Shown here in pieces: positions 42,869 through 53,663 of a stretch of DNA of 58,772 bases. The translations under genes and the position numbers were made by a program. The notes below the pieces were generated by a model that saw nothing but the letters and a program-made list of their open reading frames with translations, was not told the origin of the DNA and did not search any database. The stretch is from the NCBI GenBank assembly GCA_008704415.1, contig VXIS01000305.1, forward strand, positions 1-58,772. The letters are read 5' to 3'. How positions within the stretch are numbered: the stretch's first letter is position 1; the number at the start of each line of letters is the position of its first letter. Source of the DNA: Sphaerosporella brunnea. Its lineage: Eukaryota > Ascomycota > Pezizomycetes > Pezizales > Pyronemataceae.

Positions 42869-44019
42869 CGTAGCAGTTACTCGTCAGATTGCTGTTTGGA
42901 GATGTGGAGCTCCGTGCGCTGCTGCTGTTGTGACTGAAGGGGGTGGATGAGGAAAGGCTTTTGAGTGGGGGGGGGATGACCCCCACCATCAATCAGTGGT
43001 GACGATAAGCTAGGGACGGGGTCAGGCTTGCCGCAAGCTCCGCGGCAGTACGTAAGCTGTATGTGCTTCTAGCGGCGATTTCCGGAGCCCGAATTACCCC
43101 ACATTTTAGCGCCCGGCGTTACACAAGAGTCGGTGGAATTTATGCATTTCGCAGTTTATGCATTTCGTAATTTATGCATAACATCTCACATCCGGCCTCT
43201 ACCCATGCCTCTCACGAACAGCAAAGAACAACGTCTCTCGGGCCAGCACGCGACCCAGATACTCCATCCCGACCCCCAGCGAGCAAACAAGCACCCAAAA
43301 CGCTTACATAGCTGCAGTCCACCCAAAGGCGCGACATATCACCAGCACTGGCAGGACAAGGATCGCGACGCTGGCATCGGAGGGGGAGTGGTGCTGAAAA
43401 GAGGACCCAGGCTGTTTCGACCCGTGTAGTTATTTATGTCTTGTTCCACCGGCTGCGGGTTTTGCGGCGGGGGAGCCAGTGTGCGGGGGACTTGGGCGTC
43501 TTTGAATTTGGAAGCGCGCCAAATCTTGGTGGCAATTCCCGAATATTCGACATTGATCACCGCCTTGCCGTCACTCGACGGGTAGCAACTCAGTGCGTGG
43601 GATGGGGTCTGGAGGTATCAAAATCAGGCAGGCGGACAGTGAACGGTTGGGATTGAGGGGTTACCTGCGATTGAAAGAGTGAATGCGATTGAATTGAATC
43701 TTGTCAGAGGGAGGAGCTGCGAAAGCGGGCGGTATGTAACACGGGGCGCAATGCAAGGGGCTGTAAATGTCCTCAGTAGTGGTTTTTGTTAAAAAGATTC
43801 GGCTTAGAGGAGGCAGTCACTGAATTATTCGTTACAATAACGACGAAAACAAGCCTCACCGGTCATCACTCGCTGTCGCGCAGGCACTCTCCCGCGCTCA
43901 AACATCAACAGTTTCCCTATGATCAAATATCTCAGCGGCTTGCTCATCGTTTTCAATGCCAAACCCAAGTTATAGCGGGCTCCATGTCAATTGGTATTAT
44001 CTCAAGATCCGTCTATATA
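42869..44019. other. gene-free stretch upstream of the nucleoside hydrolase
   Basis: No supported gene. A short tandem motif (TTTATGCATTTCG-like, three units) lies at about 43137-43178. Confidence 0.4.
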
Positions 44020-44145
44020 CCGTAAAAACTCGAGAGCAAGAGAATGGGCTAAGTCACTGCGCCATATAGGCTTAGTGACTTTGCCACATGGCGCAGTGAC
44101 TTAGCCAGTGACGTAGCCCATTCTCTTGCTCTCGAGTTTTTACGG
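44020..44145. mobile_element. MITE, CCGTAAAAACTC family (near-perfect hairpin)
   Basis: A 126-bp element flanked by TA whose two halves are almost perfectly complementary (CCGTAAAAACTCGAGAGCAA at one end, its complement at the other). It is a better preserved copy of the element at 34660-34774. Confidence 0.92.
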
Positions 44146-44383
44146 TATACACGCTGCCTGTCAGAAATCGCTTACACGACTGACTTAAGGATCAAGCGGT
44201 GAGAGCGCTAGGACCCAAAACGCTGCGAGAGCTGGCAAGTAATTACGGGATGCATGATGAAAACTCAGCTTTCTCAAAAGGTTCCCGCAACGGGCGAGGA
44301 GTGAAGCCTTCAGAAACGGAGTGCTAGTTCTAAGGACAAGGTCTTTGATCATAACTGGTCACTCATTATAGAGGTTAGGGTTA

Positions 44384-44644
44384 CTCGACGATTTTTTAAG
44401 TATCCGGATGCCCAGAAACCCTAACCCAGGCCGGCGCTTAGAGGTGAGGAAGCTCCCCGAGCTTCCCAGAGCTTCCCTGAGCTCGCGTAGGGGCTCAAAA
44501 AAAACAAGGGCCCTCAGTGGTGTGCTGGGGGTTTATTATGTGGAAGAACGGAGTGATCTCGCGCGGGCGCTCTCGTTTGGGAGGATTTTCTCTAAGCCCG
44601 GGTCTGGGTTTCCAGGGCATCCGGATACTTAAAAAATCGTCGAG
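44384..44644. mobile_element. MITE with CTCGACGATTTTTTAAG termini and TA target duplication
   Basis: A 261-bp element flanked by TA, with perfect or near-perfect inverted ends over about 30 bp (CTCGACGATTTTTTAAGTAT, then CCGGATGCCC). No coding capacity. Confidence 0.88.
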
Positions 44645-45633
44645 TAATTACTCCCCCAGGATGGCATTTGCAAAGTGAACAGTGTGTGCCTGAAAGAAAC
44701 TCTGATCTGGAGTAAATCCAGAAGTGTAGCTGGCTGCAGGGCACCGGGAAGTTCAAGTTGGTTTTTTGCCTGGAATGACTCCCATACCCCATGATGTCCT
44801 GTGGTCAAAGTTCCTTTTAACAACAGGGCAACTGTTAAATCAAACTCACGTAAGAGATGTAGCAAAAAAGTGGTATTCTGCCAGTGCCTCTCCCATCTGG
44901 CCACAGATTGACCAACTGCAGGCTACGCGGTGTGGGCCTTCCAACACGCCACTGTGTTTGTCCATATCCTTTTTTCTTTGGTAGACGCCCCGTTGCGGAT
45001 ACTCAATCCTTCCGTTCGCAATGGGCGAGTGACCCACCATGATTGACCCAACAAAAAAAAAACCACAGTTTGACAAAAAACTCATGACAACGGTCCCCCG
45101 AGAATCAAGCCACCCCCAGGGACTCTAATTCTTTTTATACCACTGGGCCAGTGGAGAACGCTGGGGCTGGTGCATGGCGAATTCGAATGTATCAGGGTGA
45201 CCGACCTAGTTGGACATGGGGCGAGGCTCGTCGAGGGTGCTGGTGTACCAGGGGGTTGAGGATAGTACAGCACCACCGGTCTTAACAAAAACCGGTCACC
45301 GCTGCAGGGGCCTAAGAACCACAAGCCAAAGGCAAAAAGAGCCGAAGGTGATGGTGGTGTCTCAACTTCTCTCCATATATGCACAGAGGGGCATCTTGAA
45401 CATCGGTGGCCATGCGAGTCATTTCGCACGAAAGCCGAGGGCATCTTAACCATCAACCGTTTTCTTCTATTTTCCGGATCGCCATATTGAACGTGTCCTA
45501 TCACTTCAAGTGCCTCAAGTGCCGAGTACTCTACGAAAAAATTCGTCGGAAACCTCACACCTCACACATCACCCGTCACATACCACACATCGAAACTTAC
45601 ACACACACATCCAACCAACTTATCCCAGCAAAA
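44645..45633. other. region upstream of the small Cys-rich gene
   Basis: No supported gene. The last 80 bp are CACA-rich, typical of a fungal 5' leader. Confidence 0.4.
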
Positions 45634-45837
45634 ATGTGCAAACTCAGCCTAACCACCTACACCGAGTGCCAAGACGAGTACCTCGCCATGACTCCCTGCA
45701 ACGAAAAGTGCCAGTGCGCGATCTTTAACGACTGGAACGACCCGCACCCGACTCCGGCGATGCTTGCGGCGCTACGGAGCGAGGCTGGAAAAAACACGGT
45801 TGTTAGGATGGGTGCTTGCGAGTGGTGTAGGAACTAG
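45634..45837 (+). CDS. small cysteine-rich protein, 67 aa (unknown function)
   Basis: The ATG at 45634 is preceded by a CACA-rich leader and AGCAAAA, a good fungal start context; the frame opens further upstream but only with leader-like sequence. The protein starts MCKLSLTTYTECQ and has seven cysteines (positions 2, 12, 22, 26, 28, 62, 65), including CNEKCQC and CEWC. There is no signal peptide, so it is probably intracellular. The pattern resembles many short fungal Cys-rich proteins with an MC..T.Y..C start, but I cannot name a family. Confidence 0.6.
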   Translation: MCKLSLTTYTECQDEYLAMTPCNEKCQCAIFNDWNDPHPTPAMLAALRSEAGKNTVVRMGACEWCRN

Positions 45838-46548
45838 GCAGGCCGCCGGATGATTGGCTTTTAGTTTATTATTACTTTGGGGGTTTTTGTTGATTTTGCT
45901 GTGGCTACTTATGTAGCTGTCCTTTTGTAGAGTGACTTTGTTTGGTCTGGGTTTCTTTTTGTCGAGAGGGATGTTGGCGGCTGCTTGCGATGGTGATTGT
46001 GGGAGATTGCGGCTTTTATACGTACACTGAGAACTACGCTCCGCATCTGTGGCCCCCGACCCGTGTTTGCAAGACTAACTCGCCTCCCGTGAACGTGTCT
46101 ATAAAACAACCACTAAATGTTGTCCGCAGGAGGGACGCAAACATCACCGAGGCCAAAAGCCAACACCATCATATTGCATACCTTAAAGTCTCCACGTCAC
46201 TTATTAGCTATCCTCCGAGATCAATTTCGGGGGATGGACCACTACATCACTACACCTACCGATACCTCATTACCAAACCTTTCTATTGTACAAACAACTT
46301 CTGCCTCCCCCCCCCCCCCCGGTGCTGTGGAATTTCGTGGGTAAGCTCTTTCGGTGCCGCTCCGCGGAGTAATGTCTCCCGCTAGGGAAGGTATCGTATT
46401 GTAGTCACTGCCTGGTAAGGCGGGTTGGGGTTTGTCCAGTCGGTGTCGTGGATCTGTAGACATACTAATTAAACCATAAACACGCATGCAAGACGAGTCC
46501 ATACGTGCAGCAACGACTACTGATATATATCGGTACCGCTTAGCAGTT
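45838..46548. other. gene-free stretch
   Basis: Nothing recognised. A run of 12 C lies at about 46309-46320. Confidence 0.35.
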
Positions 46549-46643
46549 TAGTGATGGACACGAACCGGCTCGAGTCGAGCCTGGGGGTAGGCTCGATTCG
46601 GCTCTGGAGCTTTCCAGGCTCGGCTCGTGAGCTCGAGGTCTGG
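46549..46643. mobile_element. solo end of a hAT element
   Basis: Starts TAGTGATGGACACGAACCGG followed by GGCTCGAG/GAGCTCGAG-rich sequence, matching (in reverse complement) the hAT right end at about 580-710. No second terminus and no transposase were found downstream, so this is a truncated copy. Confidence 0.6.
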
Positions 46644-47661
46644 CCCTCAAAAAGCACCTTCTAATGCGGACATTATACTACCGGGCAGTATTCCAGTGCC
46701 AAGTAACTTTTATATGTGAGTATGAAGTGCGCAGATTAGCCATGTCAATCGTGATCTAATACGGCGCTTGAGACCCTGGCAGCGAACGGTGGCATGATTA
46801 AGCCGTGCTTGCGGAACCTGAGGTAGGGGCGCTGGGGGTGAGGTTGCGATTGATGTAAGATGGACCGCGATTGGTGGATTAAACGCTATCACTCATGTTT
46901 CAGAGCTTCATGAGCTGTCATTCGCTATTCGCTCACTGTCACTTCACCTTCCTGTTTTAAATCTCGAGGGACTAGCTAAGACGAGCGGAGTACAATGAAT
47001 TCTAGGTTAAATTTTAACTAGTGCCGGATCGGATCGTGTCCATCATGAGTACCGCAAATTCCCGAGATAGCGAAAGAGGGCACTGATCGCCAACAGTAAC
47101 TGGATTTCCAGTCTTCCCTATATTCCGATAATAAAGCTTCCAGGCCCGCCCAACTACGGCTGATAGAGGTTGTAATCTTCGTTGCAGAACGGCTACGTCT
47201 CTCAGACAACCGTGACTTGGCTTGGTCCCCGGAGAGCTTTTGAGGCGAGGGAGATTCAATGGGTCACTCTGCATCACTCGATTTGGCTTATCGACGCAGC
47301 ATGAAATGCTGTTTCTGGAAACCAGTTGCTTTGAAGCCGCCCCGCCCCCCCGGTGGTGTTCAACACACATTGTTTATGCCGGTAAGAGTGACCAATCACA
47401 AGCGCCAATTGGCACTGACAACAGGGCGATGCGGCCTACGCTTAACATACCGTTTACGAGCTCTCGCAACAACTATTCGCCTCGCACCCACGCCGACGTC
47501 CCTATCCCATACCCTCTCAACGTAAACGGCTTGCTACTAACTCTGACCGCTCCGATTAAAAGGATGTATTATAGTCCATTAAAAACAACAGCGTGCTTCA
47601 AGAATCGGTCCCACCTAGGACATGATTCTACTACCCAGCTCCGAAGCTCTCCTCCATGGTA
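46644..47661. other. gene-free stretch downstream of the rhomboid gene
   Basis: Nothing recognised beyond short frames. Confidence 0.4.
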
Positions 47662-48766
47662 TCACCACCACCCAAACCGCTTCCTCTCCTCCTCCTCCTT
47701 CCGTCTCCTCTCCAACCTCCGCTTATACTCCTCCACAATCACCCAACCCCCGGCAACGCCCCATCCCAGCCCACCCAGATGCGCCGCATGATCCAACACT
47801 CTCCAGCCTCTCACAATACCCACGGTCTCCATCAAGGCCAAGCCGGTGACAAACGTCTTCGCCTTCAACGCCACAAACGGCAAGAAGATGACATACATCC
47901 TGGCGTCAGGATTCAACACGGCATAGGCACCAATCAGCGCGGCAATCGCACCGCTAGCACCCAAGCTGACGACTCCAAACCGCTGCGCCACAACATTAAA
48001 CGCCAAGCTCGAAAAGCTACTCGCCACACCTCCGCTGAGATACAGTCCCAGGAACGGGCCGGCGCCGACCTGCTCACACAGCGACGTCCCGAACATGTAC
48101 AGCACCGCCATGTTCATTCCCAGGTGCGTCAGACTCTGGTGCGAGAACGCAGCACCGAGCATCGACGCCGCGTGCGGGATTGCGGGGACGGAAATGAAGT
48201 ACCGGTTCATGACCCGCCAGACCGGCGGCAGCGGCATCTTCCAGGCCAGGAACACGCCCACGTTGATGGCGATGATGGAGGCTACGGTCGAGAATGCGAC
48301 CGGCACTGTCGGGAATAAGCGTTCGGACGGGGCCGGCGGGGTCCACGTGTAGGCGTAGTACAGCGAGCCGCCGATCACCAGCAGCGTAAACAGCGCGGAT
48401 GGGAGGAGGCGGGCGGTCTGGGTTTGGTCTTCGTCAGCTTTGTCCATTGTGGTGGGAGGGAGAGAGACGAACCGCACTCACGGGCGGCGGCGCTTGGTGG
48501 TCGCTGAGTTGGCCCGCGGTCCATACTCTCTCGCGAAGGGTCGGGCCTATAGTATTAGGGTCGGAAACGGCGTTCTCGGCTTCGGCCAGCTTGCTGGTGG
48601 ACGTGGCTTTTGGCAACCGCGGAAGCGCGTAGCGGCGCAGGAATTGTGGTGGCGCTGGCGAACATTGGAGCGGCTTTTGCCGCAGAAGGAGCGCGCGAGG
48701 TGGTAATGACGTTGCTGCCGCCCGAGCCGTTATTATTCGTGGGAGTAAGAGCGTTGTTCGGAACAT
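47662..48766 (-). CDS. PCP1: mitochondrial rhomboid protease (Pcp1/PARL type)
   Basis: Two exons on the minus strand (48766-48482 and 48417-47662; intron 64 nt with GCTGACG branch site) give 346 aa, close to the size of yeast Pcp1. The N-terminus (MFRTTLLLPRIITARAAATS) is Arg-rich without acids, fitting a mitochondrial presequence. About seven hydrophobic segments follow. The catalytic serine sits in VSLGASGAIAAL (GxSG) and the histidine in LDHAAHLGG. In yeast the enzyme cleaves Mgm1 and Ccp1 in the inner membrane. The in-frame ATG at 48477 is inside the intron and is not the start. The C-terminus is a highly charged Arg/Glu tail. Confidence 0.93.
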
Positions 48767-50671
48767 GATCTAGGGTGGTTGTGGATGGATCGGTCGCAGG
48801 GTAAGGATCGTCCCGCGGCTTTTGGATCCCTTTGGAACGCAGTTCTTGGTTCTCGGTGAGGTTGCACATTCTGCTCAATGTACTCTAGTACAGTTGCCAA
48901 AGTGCTCGTGTTGAGACCTCTATCACGCAATTTATAAATTTGCTCCGCCATTCAAAACGCTGAATAACTATCTCGAATCTTCATTTCTGGTGGCAGATTA
49001 AGAATAAAAGGTGTTTGTGTTGCGTTACGAGCTGGCAGAGTGTGCAAAAGTCACTTTTTGTATGGGGCCATACAAAATCGCCTTCCGAAAAGCTCTCAAC
49101 ACCGCCTCCCAGCTCACAGCACCTCCAATTTTGCTCTCTCTCTCTCTTTTTTTTTTTTTTTTTTTTTTTCAAATTATTTGGAGATTGAATTTCATGTGCT
49201 TTTCTACTTTCCCGGCTAGCGGTCAATTTTTTGGACCAAATGGTGATTTTTGGTAAGGTGGTGAAAAGTGAGTGATTTCGCTGTAAAACTAGAAAAACTG
49301 CGACTTTTTGTCTTAGTACTGTATGTAGCTGTTTGTAGGTGGGGTGTTGGGTGTTTTCATGTAGATATGGTGAGAACGTATATAGTTGCGTCGCGGTTCT
49401 AGGCACTTCCACTGAGTAGAATACTGCAGCACAGAAAATCCGCCCTGAAAGGGAGGAATGTAAAAACATTTGTGATAATAGAGATACAACTCAGACCAAT
49501 TATTTCCAGCAGAAACACCACGAACCCCACCCCACCGGCATACATAATTTCAACCATTAGTTTCCAGGCGGCCATAGGCACTGGTCACACATTGTCCTAT
49601 AGTTAGCGGCTATGATATCGGCAGAGGCGCTCTCCGGCCGGCAATGCAGAGTTTTCGATCTAGTACATCGCCTCTCGAGTGTGTAAAAGCAATGGCCGCA
49701 GCTGTACATGTTGCGCGCGAATTCACACATGATTGTTGTTCAGCAAAAGTAGTAGTGAGTGGGGTTTACGAGACGCAGGTTTTTCCTTCGCGGCACAGCC
49801 TTTCAACTTGAAACTGGAATGATTAGAATGCCTAGGTGAAAGTGTTCCGTGTGTGATTGAATAGTGAGTGGATAGCTTTGCCGCGCTAGGCGCGAGCATG
49901 ACCCATCACACACTGTCACCCGGCTTCCCGGGCCCATTCGTGCGATTGAAATTAAACATTTTCCGCTAAAAACATGCTTTTCTGATCGGCTCCGATGCGT
50001 ACAGTGATAAAAATTTGGATTCCCAGGCCAAATAATTCAATTCTCCCACCCCTGTCGATTTTCAAAGATCTCCAAACAAACTCCTCCATCATTCCTTCCT
50101 TCCTTCCCAATATTCCCCAATTCCCAATGTCCCCCGATTCCCTGCAGGTGTTTTTCTTCCCTTCTCGATTGTTCGTTATAGCCTCGACTCAAACCAAAGT
50201 CCCATTCCTAGATCCTCCTATTTTCATAGTAACCGCCAACGCCTCCAATGCAAAAGAAAAAAAAAAAGAAAAAAAATCTATAAATAAAGGAAAATCAATG
50301 AACAAAGGAAATCTATATCTGAAAAAAGGCTCTAAGTCTAAAAGCAGGTCTAAAGCAGGAACGAAAAAACACAAACAAATCTAATTTCTATCACATGAGC
50401 CCCTCCCCGGTCTAGTATGAAGTATATCATAAAATACATCAGTCGTAAGGTCGTAAAAGTCGTAAAAGCCGTAAAAGTCGTCACCCCGCCAAGCCGTGAT
50501 CTCATCAGCATGGTAAACAGAAAACAGAAAACAAAACGCTTGAACTGAAAGCACCCGCCACCCATAATTTCAAATCAAATACCCGAAAAAAAACGCCGAA
50601 CGCAGGATATAGCACCTCTAGCCATGCGAGTACCCGTGTCCCAAACTCGTTTCCCAATTCGTCGGAGTCCA
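48767..50671. other. gene-free stretch
   Basis: Contains a CT/T tract at 49134-49169 (about 20 T preceded by CTCTCT). The 400 bp next to the kinase stop codon are A-rich with repeated GTCGTAAAA motifs (about 50448-50480). No gene recognised. Confidence 0.4.
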
Positions 50672-52403
50672 TCAAAACTTTGGGTCAAGAAAAATCCCCG
50701 TTTCCGAGTCGGGCGTCTCTTGCGCCCCTTGGAACTTTTTATAGAGCACCTTCGCATCGGGATGACAATCGTCAGGAAGCTCCTGGCCATCCTGACCTAA
50801 CAGAGTTAGGAGTAGACTTGCAGCCACATTTGCAGGGAAACGCTCCGCCGGGTCTTCCCGCAGCAATCCTCGGGCCACATCCACGCACCCGACGAGAAGA
50901 CGATCTCCAGATCTCTCGACCTCGACCAATTGCTTCTTTACTGAGTGCTTCACTTGGCCGGATTTGTGGAAGCTGGGGGTCTGAATGTCGCCGTTCAAGC
51001 TCTTACGGCGAGCTGTGGTGAAGTTCTGAATGGCGGAGGGACCTCCCCAGCAAAAGACTGTCAGCTCGCAGAGAACAGCCCCCATGGACCAGAGATCGAA
51101 TGCTTGGGTGATGTCCCCCTTTTCCGGGGCTCCGTACACCACGTCCCGGCCCTGTCGGTGGTTTAGGATAAACTTTGCCGCTGGTCCTGGCTGGAAGTGG
51201 GCTTGCCCTAGGTCTGCAAGCGCTAGGCTGAAGTCCTGAACCACGAGAATGTTGGCTGGTTTCACATCCAAATGCCCGCCGCAGAAGCCTTCCTGCCCAG
51301 CGTGCATGGCATGAAGAGCAGAGAAAAGATCCGCCGCGTGGCGTACCATTTCATCAACGGGGTACTTTGAGCCCGCATTCCAGAAGCGGTCAAGGAGAGT
51401 CATACTCGTCATTCGTTGGAGGAGCCCGATACCCGTCCCCGTCATGCGTTTCTCGAGACACATGCGAGCAAGTGGGTAAACGATAATCTCGTCCTGGTGG
51501 CTAATGTTGGTGAGCATCGTGAGGATGTGTTTGTTCTGAAGCTTCATGAAATGGTGGTTGTTCTCGACCTCGCGCTCCCAGGCGTCCACGGCGCAATCAT
51601 AGTCGGTGAACTCATATTCGTATGTGTAGTCGTTGCTGCCATAGCCTGAGTCACTGGAGCTGCTGGCGTCGCTGGGAGGGGAGAATTCGAGCTTTTTGAA
51701 AACCTTAATGGCTACATGAAGAGTCTAATTCGAATCAGTCCAGTTCTCATAATCATTGTGGCATAAAGGAGTAGCGTACTTGCTGAGGTTCAAACCCAGG
51801 TAGGTTATGATATCCCGGTAGAATTTCGGCCTCGAAAACACGGCCGCGTTCGCCACTGCCGATTGCCTTCTTCATGTTGATTGGCAGCATTGCCTGGGCG
51901 TGAAAGGAAAAGCCCGGGTTTTCAGTGATAGTTGGGATAAAAAACTGGTATTGCGTCTTGTTGCAAAAGTCATCGACGAAGGCCTTGTCGTCCGTGATGC
52001 ACCCAGCGAGTTCACCGCTGGTTAGTGGGCGGTTTAGCACTCTCTCTAACACTTTCTCATCGTGAAATTCCTTGTCGACAAATTTCCAGATCAGATCGAT
52101 CCTGCCCTTCAGGGTAAGGGCAGCCAGGACTGTCCGATAGCTGTTGTAGAGTGTACCCGACGGATGATCTTTCTCTTTGTGGGATGAAGCGCAGCAAGCA
52201 CAGCAGCAGCCCAAGAGCTCCTCGATGGCCTGCTCCGTAAAGATCGGGTCAAGCAGTGATTTAGGATAAATCCTCTTTTTTTGTTGGCCGGTGGTCGTAA
52301 TGTCCATCCAACCAGTTTCTGATATTCTCTTCCGAAAGTTTTGACAAATTTCGGAAGGGTTTATGGCCTCCTTGGTCAGAGGACTCGTGTTGAAAGTGGC
52401 CAT
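50672..52403 (-). CDS. divergent protein kinase with unique N-terminal region
   Basis: Two exons on the minus strand (52403-51780 and 51724-50672; intron 55 nt) give 558 aa. Residues 1-175 are a non-kinase region with a Cys cluster (GCCCACCASS, about 68-77). The kinase domain starts with the Gly loop GSGERGRVFEAE (about 180-191). The ATP-binding Lys is K215 in VAIK, just after the splice junction. A Ser/Tyr-rich insert (SDASSSSDSGYGSND) follows. The catalytic loop is HLDVKPANIL (D361; Leu replaces Arg of HRD) and the metal motif is DLG (D379). It therefore looks catalytically competent. An in-frame ATG at 52526 would add 41 residues with a hydrophobic stretch; the start at 52403 is preferred but not proven. 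I recognise the type from large, lineage-expanded fungal kinase sets but no substrate. Confidence 0.85.
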
Positions 52404-52897
52404 TGAAGGACTATCCTCCCCAACAAAGGAACACAAGGGAGCCCCACAGAGGGTTTTGAGAGGTCTGTTACAGAACACTAAAAGCGTAAGTATTTTTATG
52501 AGAATGACTACCCACGACGGAAGCATACTTTTGCAAGGGATGTATCTGGCAAGAAGGAGTGACCGGTGGAAAGTGAGTGGCGATGATTGGGGTGGCTCGT
52601 GTTGTGGCTTGATGGTGAGTTTGTGTGGTGGATGAGGATGTCATTTGCAACGGCCGGAAGATGTGCATTATATCAACGACAGAGCTTTATTGACTTAAAG
52701 GCTGAAGATTTGAAAGCTCCGAGCACAGGAAGAAAATCAGGCTGTGCCCTCGACAATTACTGAGTTGCCCGGTGGTTGTGTTGTCTAGCCTGCAAAGCCT
52801 CTAGGCTTGTGTTACCGCTCCCCGCCTACCCCACCATCGCGAACCTCCACTCCAATTCACCGCATCACCGCATCACCACCAACAACCACTGCTCGAT
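52404..52897. promoter_or_regulatory. divergent promoter region, kinase / cyclic phosphodiesterase
   Basis: The 494 bp between two divergent start codons. The part next to the phosphodiesterase is C-rich with CACCACC/CATCACCG repeats. No clear TATA box. Confidence 0.5.
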
Positions 52898-53663
52898 ATG
52901 CCAGGTAGTCCCTCGGTCGCCGTGCCACTCCGTAGTGCTAATCGTGATTCACTAGGCTGTAGGCGGCTCTCTTGTTGACGCTGCGCGCGCGCGGAAACTG
53001 ACGTGAAATTCACAACAGCCAGTTTGTGGTTAGTTCCGCCGGCGGATTCAGCGTTGGAGTCCGCGCTGCAAAAGTTGATCAGCGACACGCTCCCAGCGCA
53101 CTTCGCGGCGACGGAGCAAGTGCCGTCGTTTGCGCCGCACCTTACGCTCACGAGCAATCTCCCGAAGGAGTTCAGCAATCCTCAGGAAGTGCTGTCTCAG
53201 ATCACAGTTAGCTCCTTGCCAGAGGTGATCTTCAAGTCTGTCAACGTCGGGTACGTCTAACCTCCCTTCCGCGCACTTGATGGCCCTGCACTGAAACAAC
53301 TCATACAGGGACTTCTTTTTCACCCGGCTTACACTTCACACTGAGAAAACAGCCAGCCTTGTTGCCCTCGCCCAGCAGTGTCGCCGCAAATTCTCTGAGG
53401 GCTGCACGAGCGACCGAGAAGCTGAGGCGTGGGCTCAGAATGTTTTCACGCCGCACGTGAGCCTGGTATATTCGGCCATGCCAGCAGAGGATGTGAAGGC
53501 TGATGTGCTGGAGAAGGCAGTGAAGGATATTGATGCGGCTGGCGTGGTTGTTGGTGGCGGTGTTGCGAGTGAGATGGGTGGCTGGAAGGGTGGCAAAATT
53601 GTCCTGGTGCAGACTTGGAAGGATTTGAGTGAGTGGAAGGTACTTGCTGAAAAGGCTTTGTAG
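52898..53663 (+). CDS. CPD1: 2H cyclic phosphodiesterase (CPD1-like)
   Basis: Three exons (52898-52904, 53019-53250, 53309-53663; introns 114 and 58 nt) give 197 aa. The enzyme family opens ADP-ribose 1'',2''-cyclic phosphate, a tRNA-splicing by-product. The two HxT/S signature motifs are PHLTLTS (about residue 47) and PHVSLVYS (about 130). The seven-base first exon encodes only MP plus one base and joins to give MPASLWLVPPADS, matching the SLWLVPP start typical of the family; a CTGACG branch site precedes the acceptor. The alternative start at 53003 (MKFTTASLWLVPP) needs no first intron but uses sequence that looks like intron. WKGGKIVLVQTWKDLSEWKV forms the C-terminal end. Confidence 0.9.

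Noticed and set aside
47662..48477. Rhomboid start at an ATG at 48477
   Set aside because: This ATG lies inside a short intron with consensus ends; the upstream exon supplies the mitochondrial presequence.
49134..49169. CT/T tract as a possible retroposon tail
   Set aside because: No target duplication or retroposon body adjoins it; it reads as a simple repeat.
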